Shown here: positions 16,361 to 24,575 of the stretch, in pieces
How the letters are laid out: the number at the start of each line of letters is the position of its first letter
Position numbering within the stretch: position 1 is the first letter of the stretch
Assembly (NCBI GenBank): GCA_023423835.1
Contig: JAFAEW010000130.1
Span: 1 to 42,711 of the forward strand
Reading direction: 5' to 3'
Source: Bacteroidota bacterium
GTDB lineage: Bacteria > Bacteroidota > Bacteroidia > Chitinophagales > Chitinophagaceae
Length of the DNA stretch: 42,711 nucleotides
Translations under genes and position numbers: made by a program
Notes under the pieces: generated by a model
What the model saw: only the letters and a program-made list of their open reading frames with translations
Databases searched by the model: none
Told to the model about the DNA's origin: nothing

Positions 16361-16960
16361 CTATCCATGCATCTTTATGACCCTCGCCGGCACACCAACC
16401 ACGGTACAGTCCGAAGGAACATCGTTTATCACTACCGCTCCCGCTCCAATCATTGAATTACTGCCGATAGTGATTCCGGGAATGACAATGGCGCCGGTTC
16501 CGATATGGGTTCCTTCGCCAACTGTAATGCCGCCACAAAGAACTGCCTGCGGTGAAATGTGCACGTAGTCGCCAATTACGCAATCGTGATCAATGCTACA
16601 ACCGGTATTTAAAATACCATGCTTCCCGATTTTCGTGTCTGCATTCACAATTGCGCCGGGCATCACAACCGTTCCTTCGCCAATGGTTGAATGGCGGGAA
16701 ATGATCGAAGATGGATGAATCGCGGTCGCAAACCTGCAGTTCAATTCACCGGCTATTTTTTTTCTGACCAAATTATTGCCAATGGAAATGATGATTTCAT
16801 CTTTCTCAAAATCAAACGGGCCGGGAAAATTAAACGTCGGGTAATCCCACATCCTCTTTGTCTGAACACCATCGAATACGCCACCAATGGCTTTACCACA
16901 ACATTCTAAAATGTCTGCGATAACTTTTCCATGTCCACCGGCACCGTATAAATAGATCAT
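16361..16960 (-). CDS. PglD/NeuD-family sugar acetyltransferase (left-handed beta-helix)
   Basis: 199 aa. The N-terminal Rossmann-like part starts MIYLYGAGGHGKVIADIL, the hallmark of PglD/NeuD proteins. The C-terminal two thirds are hexapeptide repeats ending VVINDVPSDCTVVGVPARV. The likely catalytic base is the His in GCSIDHDCVIGDYVHISP (near residue 122), as in PglD. Such enzymes N-acetylate a UDP-4-amino sugar or O-acetylate sialic acid. It lies 17 bp after the phosphoglycosyl transferase gene, the PglC-PglD order, which favours acetylation of the first sugar of the repeat unit. No PglE/PglF (aminotransferase, dehydratase) is in the window, so the substrate is unresolved. It is the last gene of the operon. 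Confidence 0.85.
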   Translation of the reverse strand: MIYLYGAGGHGKVIADILECCGKAIGGVFDGVQTKRMWDYPTFNFPGPFDFEKDEIIISIGNNLVRKKIAGELNCRFATAIHPSSIISRHSTIGEGTVVMPGAIVNADTKIGKHGILNTGCSIDHDCVIGDYVHISPQAVLCGGITVGEGTHIGTGAIVIPGITIGSNSMIGAGAVVINDVPSDCTVVGVPARVIKMHG

Positions 16961-16977
16961 TGAATAAAATGTTGTTG

Positions 16978-17583
16978 CTAAACACCTCCGGTAAATCGCT
17001 CCATTGTGGCCGAATCTGCCGCGTTGATCCCTTCTGATTTAAAAACCTTTTCAATCGTTCTGAAAAATATTTTGAAGTCCAAAGCAAAACTCAGGTGATC
17101 AACATAGTAAATATCGTACTTAAATTTCTCTTCCCAACTGATGGCATTTCGGCCGTTTACCTGCGCCCAACCGGTAATGCCCGGTTTTACCACATGACGG
17201 CGACTTTGCTCTTTGCTATAGAGTGGAAGATATTCAACCAATAACGGTCGCGGACCGATGAGACTCATATCGCCTTTAATCACGTTCAACAATTGCGGAA
17301 TTTCGTCGAGTGAAGTCTTTCTTATAAAACTTCCAACCGCCGTTAACCGTTCCGCATCCGGTAAAAGATTGCCGTTTAAATCCTTTTTGTCATTCATCGT
17401 CTTAAACTTGATCACCTTAAAAATCTTCCCATTTTTACCCGGACGCGCCTGGAAGAAAAATGGCTTTCCGTTATTGGCAATCATCAAAAAGATCACACAA
17501 ATAATAAAGATGGGCGATAAAATAATAAAGCCAATCAAAGCAATCAGAAAATCCAGTAAAGGCTTGAAAAATGAACGGTACAT
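16978..17583 (-). CDS. Initiating phosphoglycosyl transferase (bacterial sugar transferase, PglC-like), intact copy
   Basis: 201 aa, a monotopic PGT that moves a phospho-sugar from a UDP-sugar to undecaprenyl phosphate. One N-terminal hydrophobic segment (FLIALIGFIILSPIFIICVI, about 12-32) precedes the conserved parts: KFKTMNDKKD, the catalytic Asp-Glu in RKTSLDEIPQLLNVIKGDMS, IGPRPLLVEYLPLY and KPGITGWAQVNGRN. The size fits the small PglC class. Its first ~120 residues are about 93% identical to a truncated copy at 19239-19616. It has its own promoter-like box (17601-17608), whereas the truncated copy sits inside the upstream operon. This copy probably supplies the activity. Confidence 0.92.
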   Translation of the reverse strand: MYRSFFKPLLDFLIALIGFIILSPIFIICVIFLMIANNGKPFFFQARPGKNGKIFKVIKFKTMNDKKDLNGNLLPDAERLTAVGSFIRKTSLDEIPQLLNVIKGDMSLIGPRPLLVEYLPLYSKEQSRRHVVKPGITGWAQVNGRNAISWEEKFKYDIYYVDHLSFALDFKIFFRTIEKVFKSEGINAADSATMERFTGGV

Positions 17584-17600
17584 GAAATTTTTAAAAAAGG

Positions 17601-17608
17601 CAAAGGTA
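17601..17608 (-). promoter_or_regulatory. -7 promoter box upstream of the intact PGT gene
   Basis: TACCTTTG on the minus strand, matching TAnnTTTG, 17 nt before the ATG at 17583. A TTG lies 15 nt further upstream, slightly short of the usual spacing. It is absent upstream of the truncated copy. Confidence 0.4.
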
Positions 17609-17709
17609 AGGGAATAGCGCTTTCAACTTCCTTACCGGGAAGAATAGAGACGTATCCGGTGTTTGAGACGTGTTAAACAACTATTTGGTATTCAAGAATT
17701 GATCAACAG

Positions 17710-18108
17710 TCAGTCATCCATTTTTTTAAAAGCCGGAATTTTTCGAAGAACAAAAATGACGGCTAACGCCACTATTACCGTACATGCAATCCATTTTGCC
17801 TCCTCTGCGAAACCTGCTACCATAAAAAGGTAACACAGGCCAGAAATCGCAATTACGGAAAGAAAGCCAAATATATAACCCCATATAACGGTATTATGAC
17901 CGTCTGAAGCTATCTTCATTTCCATCTTCCTTCTATGCAATGCCTCATCTTCTGTCCATTTAGCAATTTTGTTCGGCAACTCAGGATCTACCCGCTTATA
18001 CTCATCAAGCAAGTCAGGATGTGGAAGGATCCCCTGAAAGAATTCGATTCGTTGTAACTGCTCCCGATGCACCTCGGTTTTACTGATGGATTTTGAAGGG
18101 TTGGGCAT
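17710..18108 (-). CDS. DUF2335-type membrane protein
   Basis: 132 aa. A soluble N-terminal half contains HREQLQRIEFFQGILPHPDL, an E-Y-K stretch and EDEALHRRKMEMK, the pattern of DUF2335 proteins. Two hydrophobic segments follow (about 73-93, GYIFGFLSVIAISGLCYLF, and about 100-120, WIACTVIVALAVIFVLRKIP), then a short charged tail. The family occurs in accessory regions and its function is unknown. It is the first of several small genes lying between the two copies of the PGT gene and does not look like a polysaccharide enzyme, so it may be inserted cargo. Confidence 0.75.
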   Translation of the reverse strand: MPNPSKSISKTEVHREQLQRIEFFQGILPHPDLLDEYKRVDPELPNKIAKWTEDEALHRRKMEMKIASDGHNTVIWGYIFGFLSVIAISGLCYLFMVAGFAEEAKWIACTVIVALAVIFVLRKIPAFKKMDD

Positions 18109-18129
18109 AATGATGGAGTTTTTTCGTTT

Positions 18130-18396
18130 TTATTGCATGGATGTGGAATACTTTTTCCTGATTTTTTTGATTTCGGGAAGTCGATTTTGCTTTGCCACAA
18201 CTTTCGCATCTTCTTTTAAAGTTTCAACATCCGACCTTAACGCTTCTAATGCTGTCTTGCTGGCAATTGAATCGACAGCCTCCATGTAGTTTTTACATGC
18301 CGAAGCACCAAAAAAGTTCCTAACTGCTGACCAAAAGCTTATCTTCAAATTATACCGGTTCTGAAAACGATTTTGGTAATATACATTTGGTTCCAT
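18130..18396 (-). CDS. Hypothetical small helical protein
   Basis: 88 aa starting with ATG at 18396 and ending 21 bp before the DUF2335 gene, so the two are probably co-transcribed. No signal peptide. The C-terminal half (ALEALRSDVETLKEDAKVVA, then a basic stretch) is a likely coiled coil or helix; the middle has a short hydrophobic patch (FWSAVRNFFGASACK). No family recognised. The pairing with a membrane protein may be functional, but that is inference. Confidence 0.5.
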   Translation of the reverse strand: MEPNVYYQNRFQNRYNLKISFWSAVRNFFGASACKNYMEAVDSIASKTALEALRSDVETLKEDAKVVAKQNRLPEIKKIRKKYSTSMQ

Positions 18397-18612
18397 AATA
18401 CAAATTTAAGGTTAGATTTTGAGGTGAATATAATAAATCCTTTTCAAAATCCATACCTGTAATTTAATCCAGCTTTTTAGATATTGTAAGTGGTTGTAGT
18501 AATTTAAGTTGCCAAACTTCAGAGATCCCCCACATTTTCGAGCTGCCATTAGAAATAAAGTTAAAACTTCAAAAGTATCCACTTGCAATTCGGTCTTGTT
18601 TGGGTGGAACAA

Positions 18613-18693
18613 CGAAACTTAACCCCGAGCCGAAACCTTATTACCTTCATAACACACAGATAATAACAGCAGCCAAACCTTATAACCTTATTC
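18613..18693. repeat. Solo partial copy of the palindromic repeat unit
   Basis: Contains AACGAAACTTAACCCCGAGC, CGAAACCTTATTACCTTCAT and AGCCAAACCTTATAACCTTA, in the order and spacing of the right ends of the units at 418-1195. Only the inverted-core half is present. It lies between cargo genes that separate the two PGT copies; the rest of the 18397-18749 gap shows nothing recognisable. Confidence 0.7.
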
Positions 18694-18749
18694 AACTGTA
18701 TGCTTTGCGATAAACGAACTTCAACCATCCTGGTTTTCTACCTGGTAAG

Positions 18750-18926
18750 CTATTTACATACTCCGCATTTTCCTCCATCTTTTGCACAATGCTTACAATA
18801 TTTGCAGTTCTTACAGGCTTTACACGCTTTTGCTCCTGTACATGTTGCAGACTGACTAGCGAAGGCAAAATAATAGCCACCACCTGGTAGAAGGACAGTG
18901 AATACGAGCAGGATGATTTTTTTCAT
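18750..18926 (-). CDS. Small secreted Cys-rich protein
   Basis: 58 aa from the ATG at 18926; the longer open frame starts without a signal sequence, so this start is preferred. The N-terminus MKKIILLVFTVLLPGGGYYFAFA is a signal peptide. The mature ~33 residues carry eight Cys, with CKACKNCKYCKHC giving a Cys every third residue, then KCGVCK. Such spacing suits metal clusters or dense disulfides. It is below the size most annotation pipelines keep. No family recognised. Confidence 0.6.
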   Translation of the reverse strand: MKKIILLVFTVLLPGGGYYFAFASQSATCTGAKACKACKNCKYCKHCAKDGGKCGVCK

Positions 18927-18954
18927 GAGAAGTCTTTCGTCCCTACCAAAATAG

Positions 18955-19164
18955 TTAAACTTTTGATACTCTCTCCTCCTCATTCCTGTACTCCTCCAAA
19001 ACCGCTTCCCAAATTACTTCCTGCTTGTATCGCTCAGCGATCATCTTCCGTGCACCCAACTTTAAATATTGGTAGATCGGTTTGTCCAAATAACGCTTCC
19101 ATCTTGCAGCAAACGGCTTTTTCTTTTTTGACCCGCACAATAATTCCGTTAAGACAATCGACAA
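18955..19164 (-). CDS. Doubtful small ORF or gene remnant
   Basis: 69 codons opening with TTG rather than ATG; the first internal ATG leaves only 29 residues. The composition is protein-like and basic, then acidic and helical (RWKRYLDKPIYQYLKLGARK, EVIWEAVLEEYRNEEERV). It may be the C-terminal remnant of a longer gene truncated when this segment formed. Not recognised. Confidence 0.3.
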   Translation of the reverse strand: MSIVLTELLCGSKKKKPFAARWKRYLDKPIYQYLKLGARKMIAERYKQEVIWEAVLEEYRNEEERVSKV

Positions 19165-19238
19165 TTATTTAATTACAGCCATTGATATCAGAAACAATTC
19201 ACGGAAATTCCACAACTACAGATGGCCTGATGACTGCT

Positions 19239-19616
19239 TTATTGTTTGTTGTAAAGTGGAAGATATTCAACCAATAACGGTCGCGGCCCAATCAAACTCA
19301 TATCGCCCTTGATCACATTCACTAATTGCGGAATCTCGTCGAGCGATGTTTTTCGAATAAAGCTTCCAACCGCTGTTAAACGATCTGCATCCGGCAAAAG
19401 ATTTCCGTTTAAATCCTTTTTATCATTCATCGTCTTAAACTTGATCACCCGAAAGATCTTCGCATTTTTACCCGGACGCGCCTGGAAGAAAAACGGCTTT
19501 CCCGAATTGGCGATCATCAAAAAGATCACACAAATAATAAAGATGGGCGATAAAACAATAAAGCCAATCAAAGCAATCAGAAAATCCAATAAAGGCTTGA
19601 AAAATGAACGGTACAT
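19239..19616 (-). pseudogene. Truncated duplicate of the phosphoglycosyl transferase (first 125 residues)
   Basis: Encodes residues matching the first ~123 of the intact PGT with about eight substitutions, for example IVLSP for IILSP and DADRLTA for DAERLTA. It retains the membrane segment, the Asp-Glu dyad (KTSLDEIPQLVNV) and IGPRPLLVEYLPLY, then ends NKQ-stop where homology to the intact copy breaks (near 19250). The missing part includes the KPGITGWAQVNGRN region, so activity is unlikely. It starts 18 bp after the WbuB-like GT4 gene, the natural operon position for a PGT, which suggests this was the original locus before the duplication or insertion. Confidence 0.85.
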
Positions 19617-19634
19617 GAAAAAAAGATTTTTTCT

Positions 19635-20885
19635 TTAAAGGTGCTTTTGCTTGACGGCTTTCTCCCTGATAAAGTCGATATACCTCTTTGCAAGCACCTC
19701 CCGATCAAAGTTATTCTTCGCATAAGCGTATCCGCTTTCTCCTTCCCTGATTAGCCGTTGCGGGTCGGACAAGTATTCTCTGATCACCCGGTCGTATTCC
19801 TGTTGATTTTCGGGCTCTACGTAACTTCCGCAGCCTGCTTCCTCTACCAATTGTCTTGATACGCCATCGATTGCCATCAGGATAGGCTTCTTGCACGACA
19901 TATAATCAAAAGTCTTATTGGAATAGATCGTCTTAAAAGTGTCCACCTTTCTCAATACCGAAGCACCCATATCGGAAGCCAGAATATATTTAAATACCTC
20001 TTTCTTTGGAACAGAATCAATGAAACGAACGTTTTTTATATTCATTTCCCCGGCCCTCTTCTTCAACCTTTCCTTCTCCATTCCCTGCCCGATCAGTAAA
20101 AATTCAACGTTTGTATCTTCCAAAACTTTTCCGGCCTCTAATACCTGGTCCAGGTGATTGGCCACACCATGTGCGCCTACATAGGTAATGACAAACTTTC
20201 CTTCAAGCTTGTGCTGCCTTCTAAAAGGCACCGGATCAAAGGTTTGCAATAAGTCTTCGGATAAAGCAAAATCCGATGCATTTGGAATAAAAATTATTTT
20301 TTCTTGAGGAACTTTTTTCTTGTCAATCAATGTCTGGCGAAAGGCGGGGGTTAAAACATTTATCAACTTTGCCTTTTTATAAATGAATGCTTCAAACCAA
20401 TAAGACAGCTTGATTACAGATTTATTGGTCAAAACACGTGTATCGATGGCTGACTCCGGCCAAAGATCTCTGATCTCGAAAACGAACGGCATTCGCCTCA
20501 ACCTTGAAATCAGGTAGCCGGTAAAACCAACAAATAAGGGCGGTGAGGTAACAATTACAACATCAAACTTCCCTTTGGCCTTAAACATTCCTGCCCAAAG
20601 CGATGAAAACATGAAGGAAAAATAACCCCATAGCCTTCCTGCAAAGTTTTTATTGTAGGATTCTGATACATGACAGCGGATGACATCCACCTTTCCCTGT
20701 TGTTTTTTTCTAAAATAGTATCCCTTATATTCCGCTCTTTTTTCAGTTCCGTTTGCATGCATCATGCCACCGAGAACCGTTACAGAATGGCCAAGATCGG
20801 TCCATACCTTTGTCATTTCGTTCCATCGGGAACCACCAGGATCGTCTTCCTCAAGGAAATATTGATGTATCAATAAAATATTCAT
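19635..20885 (-). CDS. Family 4 glycosyltransferase, WbuB-like
   Basis: 416 aa, GT-B fold. The N-terminus MNILLIHQYFLEEDDPGGSR and then FEIRDLWPES near residue 145 are typical of WbuB-type transferases, which add a second sugar (often GlcNAc or FucNAc) to an undecaprenyl-linked acceptor. The C-terminal domain shows FVITYVGAHG, FLLIGQGMEKERLK, the loop ASDMGASVLRKV and CKKPILMAIDGVS in place of the usual E-x7-E area. The start overlaps the heparinase-like gene stop in ATGA (20882-20885), so translation is coupled. Followed 18 bp later by the truncated PGT. Confidence 0.88.
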   Translation of the reverse strand: MNILLIHQYFLEEDDPGGSRWNEMTKVWTDLGHSVTVLGGMMHANGTEKRAEYKGYYFRKKQQGKVDVIRCHVSESYNKNFAGRLWGYFSFMFSSLWAGMFKAKGKFDVVIVTSPPLFVGFTGYLISRLRRMPFVFEIRDLWPESAIDTRVLTNKSVIKLSYWFEAFIYKKAKLINVLTPAFRQTLIDKKKVPQEKIIFIPNASDFALSEDLLQTFDPVPFRRQHKLEGKFVITYVGAHGVANHLDQVLEAGKVLEDTNVEFLLIGQGMEKERLKKRAGEMNIKNVRFIDSVPKKEVFKYILASDMGASVLRKVDTFKTIYSNKTFDYMSCKKPILMAIDGVSRQLVEEAGCGSYVEPENQQEYDRVIREYLSDPQRLIREGESGYAYAKNNFDREVLAKRYIDFIREKAVKQKHL

Positions 20886-22765
20886 TGCACAATAAGCTTT
20901 GTTTGAACGGTGTTTAAACGGGTATTAAATGTATAATAAGACCTTTCCACCTTTTTGCCATAATAGTCGCTTCTAAAACCATGTTTTATTTCGGCCTTGA
21001 TTTCATTACCATTTTCGTCAATTGACACAAATGAAAAAGTTTTTAAATCCTGCGGATGAAACAATTGCTTCACTTCCATTCCTTCCGGTTTATTTGGTAT
21101 TTCGTCTGCAATCACCCATTCGGCCCTGCCTTTAATTTTAGTGATTTTCCTTTTGTGGCGGATCGATTCATCTAAATAACCAAATGCTTTTATTTCTCCT
21201 TCAAAAACATAAGCGTCGTCAGTCTCCGAGGTTTTCGCAGAAACCGCCTGCGACCAGTTAAACCAGATAAATCGCTTTCCTTTTTTCATCTGATTGTGGC
21301 CGTCGAGCATTACAGTGTTATGAGAAGCAGTGCCCATAAAATAGTCTAAAAGCTCAGGAGAGGTGTTGTATTTATAGGTCCCCCCGTCATACAAAAGATT
21401 GCGTCCTTTATACCAGATATCCAAATGAAGATTATCGGCCTGGGCAGGACGGTCTTTATGATTCCCGCACCGGATGAAGGTTAATCCATCGGGTTCTCTT
21501 AAAAGATAATAACCGCCGGTTTTGAATTCGTGCCAGCCGTTTTTTTGCCTGATCACCGGAAAGTCAAGATGTGAAATCTTTGATGCCTGAAACCAATTTG
21601 ATTCCTCATCATCTGATCCTTCTACTAGGCCGTTTCCGGTTAAAAAAAGATGCAGGCAGTTTACCTGAGGACGATAATCCCGATAATCGGCATCCGAAAG
21701 CTTGAAAAATAATGCACCGTCATTTGAACCGTAATTGGGAAGCCACCCATTTGATGTTTCCATTGACTGCACTAAAAAATTTAGAGATCTGTAAGCCCGA
21801 TCATAAACAACAGGAGAAAAGCTTTCTTTGTTTTTTTCTGAGACAGCAAAAGCAAAATTAAGCAACTGCACAACTACCCTATGGTAATTCATGCTGAACT
21901 GAAGAAAGGTGCCATCTTCATAAACCTGGTATGCAATTTCCTGTTCAAACCATTTTTTACCTCTCTGCTTCCAAAGAGCAGCTTCAGGGAAAAAGGGAAA
22001 AAGAATCCCGCCGAGGTATAATGCAAGTGTTTCCGTTATTGCATGGTTATTTCTTACGGCAATTCTTGAAAAATTGATGTTGGAATAAACGTGCTTCAAC
22101 TGCCAGTAGATATAGTGAATCACCTTCTGAAAAAATTCTTCGCTCAGTGATCCTGCATTTTTATAGAAATTTAAAGCGAAAGTCCAGTTGAAAACACGCA
22201 GGGAGATCTCCTGGCTGCATTTGTAATTAGGCCCGGTATTAATTGGATTTGCTTCCATCCAGGAATTGATTTCATCCCAAACCATTTGCGAATGGTCTTC
22301 TGACGAGTACGCATCATATCTTATGATGGTATAGATATAAGAAAATCTGGACTTCTCCCAAACATATTTAATATCCCCTATTTTCGGATCATAATCATTG
22401 ATTTCCGTCCAATGCGAGCAAGGGTAACGATATCCGGTTTCCGGATTGGTTATCCAGTCAAATTCCCTTCCAAGATCTAAAATCCCGGCATTGAAAAAAG
22501 AAATCTTTCCGTTTTGAAGATTTTCAAATTCTGACTTCAATTTTTCCGGCACCGGTCGATAGAAGTTTTTCCGGCCGTTTAAAAAAAACAAATCGAGTCT
22601 TTTCCATTCTTCCAGGGAAATATGTGCTGATTGCGGAGGATTTTGCGGGAAACGCTTTTTAAAAATTCCCGTTCTCACCCTTGCTTCATGGGCAGCACGA
22701 AACCCAACATACCGGACTCCCATGTTCTTAATCAGGTTTAGGCCATTGGAAATTTTGGATATCAT
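20882..22765 (-). CDS. Heparinase II/III-family protein, no signal peptide
   Basis: 627 aa from the ATG at 22765; the open frame continues 32 codons upstream across a promoter-like box, so the later start is taken. Residues ~80-400 form the alpha/alpha-toroid (RVFNWTFALNFY, NNHAITETLALYLGG near 238, FLQFSMNYHRVVVQ near 293, a Tyr-His pair expected in catalysis). The beta-sandwich domain contains HLDIWYKGRNLLYDGGTYKY (about 445-465) and SHNTVMLDGHNQM. Family enzymes are uronate lyases, but members without signal peptide recur in biosynthetic loci next to a two-domain oxidoreductase, as here, where their role is unproven. It may edit or form unsaturated uronates during assembly (inference). Confidence 0.88.
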   Translation of the reverse strand: MISKISNGLNLIKNMGVRYVGFRAAHEARVRTGIFKKRFPQNPPQSAHISLEEWKRLDLFFLNGRKNFYRPVPEKLKSEFENLQNGKISFFNAGILDLGREFDWITNPETGYRYPCSHWTEINDYDPKIGDIKYVWEKSRFSYIYTIIRYDAYSSEDHSQMVWDEINSWMEANPINTGPNYKCSQEISLRVFNWTFALNFYKNAGSLSEEFFQKVIHYIYWQLKHVYSNINFSRIAVRNNHAITETLALYLGGILFPFFPEAALWKQRGKKWFEQEIAYQVYEDGTFLQFSMNYHRVVVQLLNFAFAVSEKNKESFSPVVYDRAYRSLNFLVQSMETSNGWLPNYGSNDGALFFKLSDADYRDYRPQVNCLHLFLTGNGLVEGSDDEESNWFQASKISHLDFPVIRQKNGWHEFKTGGYYLLREPDGLTFIRCGNHKDRPAQADNLHLDIWYKGRNLLYDGGTYKYNTSPELLDYFMGTASHNTVMLDGHNQMKKGKRFIWFNWSQAVSAKTSETDDAYVFEGEIKAFGYLDESIRHKRKITKIKGRAEWVIADEIPNKPEGMEVKQLFHPQDLKTFSFVSIDENGNEIKAEIKHGFRSDYYGKKVERSYYTFNTRLNTVQTKLIVQ

Positions 22766-22792
22766 TTTCGTGCTTACGTTGTTTAAGAGGCG

Positions 22793-22800
22793 CAAAGATA
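22793..22800 (-). promoter_or_regulatory. -7 promoter box upstream of the heparinase-like gene
   Basis: TATCTTTG on the minus strand, a match to TAnnTTTG, 27 nt upstream of the ATG at 22765. No TTG was seen at the usual -33 distance, so support is partial. Confidence 0.38.
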
Positions 22801-22881
22801 ACGGAAATGAAAGTTTTAGAAGTTTGAGGTGGAGTATTAGTAAATAAGTGGTCGGAAGCACAAAGAATAAAATGTACCGAA

Positions 22882-24054
22882 TTACCGCTCGGCATCACCA
22901 TCTTTCCGAGGGGATGCACCTTTCTCCTCCTGACCTTTAGCCGACGATAAACTTGAATTATTAGATTTTGTTGATCCGGTTATAATTGCCGATAAAGCCT
23001 CCAGACTTACATTTAAACCCACATATGTTGCATACTGGGGATTGTATCTTGGAAGTAGTCCTCTGATGTCAGTTCCGACTATTATTTGCGCCTTATCATT
23101 CAAGTTTTGAGTAAATTCAGCCCTTATTAGAAAAAATGCTTTTGACGCTGGCTCATAAGATGGAAGTGGTCTTCGTCCCGTAGTGTCGCGTGTCGGTAGT
23201 ACGTTGAGAACAGTTGATGAGATATCCTGGTTAGTCCAACTAGGATAATTGGTTGTTATTCCAAGAGTTGTCTGAAAGAAAAACCGTGAATTTTCATTAT
23301 TGAAAGGTTGCAGGGCAAATGTGACGCCCCCACCAAAATAACCATTGAGAAACGTTCTGTCATCGACTAGCTTTGAAACGGGAAAAGCACGAAAAAATGC
23401 TCCCCTCGGTAATGATGAATCAAACATAAGAGTGTCTTGTTGAAGCGTGGAGATATTGGACGTAACGTTGGTTTTATTTACTAGCAGCTCGAAATGAAGG
23501 TGAAGGTAAATACCATTAGGATACGCTTGTAATCCACCCTTATTATTAGGTTGTCGGTCTGATTTTCCCGGCAACACTCGGAACATCGGTTGAACGTAAA
23601 AACTCCACACATCATTCGAGCGAGTGGTAACATATTTATTGAATTGTCTAAGATACCTTGTTCCAGCCTTAAGGGAATCCAGAGGATTCAATAACTGTCT
23701 ATCAATTAGGTAGCTTGCATGAGTTGTATCCGAAAAATTAAACCTAATTTTCATAATACCCGCAACAAATCCAAATTTACTCCCACCAATATTTGGTGCA
23801 AACAAATTAAGCTTGCCAAGATAGGTTGTACCCAAATTATTCGAGAAGTCAAAGTTTGCCGCATTTAGATAAGTAATGTTGCTTATTGCCGATGCGTCCC
23901 CCGCGATGCTCTCCTTCTCCGATTTCCCTTCAGGTCGATCACTGCCGTAACGTCCGGTATCTCTATCATTGGAAGATTTTTCTTGTGTTTTACCTTGAAT
24001 GCATATCAAAATTGATAACAACAAAAGCGGTTGGAGAGGTTTTAAAGGTTTCAT
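22882..24054 (-). CDS. Secreted protein of unknown function, possibly an outer-membrane beta-barrel
   Basis: 390 aa with an N-terminal signal sequence (LQPLLLLSILICIQG). A polar, charged linker (KSSNDRDTGRYGSDRPEGKS) is followed by alternating amphipathic strands such as KFGFVAGIMKIRFNF, GIYLHLHFELLV, FLNGYFGGGVTFALQPF and SRFFFQTTLGITT, which suggest a beta-barrel or sandwich. The C-terminus is again charged (QEEKGASPRKDGDAER), unlike the aromatic end of classic barrels. No family was recognised. It sits between wecB and the heparinase-like gene with a 520-bp upstream gap, so it could be an outer-membrane accessory of the same glycan. Confidence 0.7.
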   Translation of the reverse strand: MKPLKPLQPLLLLSILICIQGKTQEKSSNDRDTGRYGSDRPEGKSEKESIAGDASAISNITYLNAANFDFSNNLGTTYLGKLNLFAPNIGGSKFGFVAGIMKIRFNFSDTTHASYLIDRQLLNPLDSLKAGTRYLRQFNKYVTTRSNDVWSFYVQPMFRVLPGKSDRQPNNKGGLQAYPNGIYLHLHFELLVNKTNVTSNISTLQQDTLMFDSSLPRGAFFRAFPVSKLVDDRTFLNGYFGGGVTFALQPFNNENSRFFFQTTLGITTNYPSWTNQDISSTVLNVLPTRDTTGRRPLPSYEPASKAFFLIRAEFTQNLNDKAQIIVGTDIRGLLPRYNPQYATYVGLNVSLEALSAIITGSTKSNNSSLSSAKGQEEKGASPRKDGDAER

Positions 24055-24575
24055 AACTCTTTTTTTAATTACTATTATTATTTTTTACTTTTCGTTTCAA
24101 GGTCAAATTTGATTTTTACCCTTAAGACCGTAAAGGGTATTTTAACCCTACTTTCAAGGTTATAAATACCCGGTAATTAAGCCGGAGCCCTTAAGGGATT
24201 ATTGTCAGGCAGTGTTGAAAATTGATCGGACTTACGGCGCATCTAAATGCAAGTAACCGATTAAGTATTTGAGTCCCGGCCGGATTTCTAGCAAGTAGAA
24301 TTTAGCGCAAAACAAGGCCCCGAATGGTTTTAAGATTAACCATACTTAAGCCTTTACTATAATTGAGAAAGACAATTAAACCGATAGTCGTTATTAAGGC
24401 ACGGTCCAGTGTAGAGGTATTGCGAATAATCTTTCAGAATGAAAATAGATGTGGAATGCCTCACGGGAATAAAAAATCCTGGAACGGTATTTTTCCATAA
24501 AGTCGATGAAAGATGTTAAAACCCCTTACCGTAATCCAAACACTATATTGTTTCTTCCTGAAAGGGCCGTTCTTA
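24055..24575. other. 521-bp intergenic region, no gene recognised
   Basis: No open frame of interest on either strand. Near 24135-24150 there is a small inverted repeat (AGGGT ... ACCCT) inside a run of related AAGGGT/AACCCT/TACCC words up to ~24200, close to the start of the secreted-protein gene, which could be an operator; this is weak. No clear promoter box was identified. Confidence 0.35.

Noticed and set aside
22766..22861. N-terminal extension of the heparinase-like protein as a signal peptide
   Set aside because: The 32 extra codons contain the TATCTTTG promoter-like box, and the hydrophobic stretch is followed by no cleavage-like site; the ATG at 22765 gives the normal family start.
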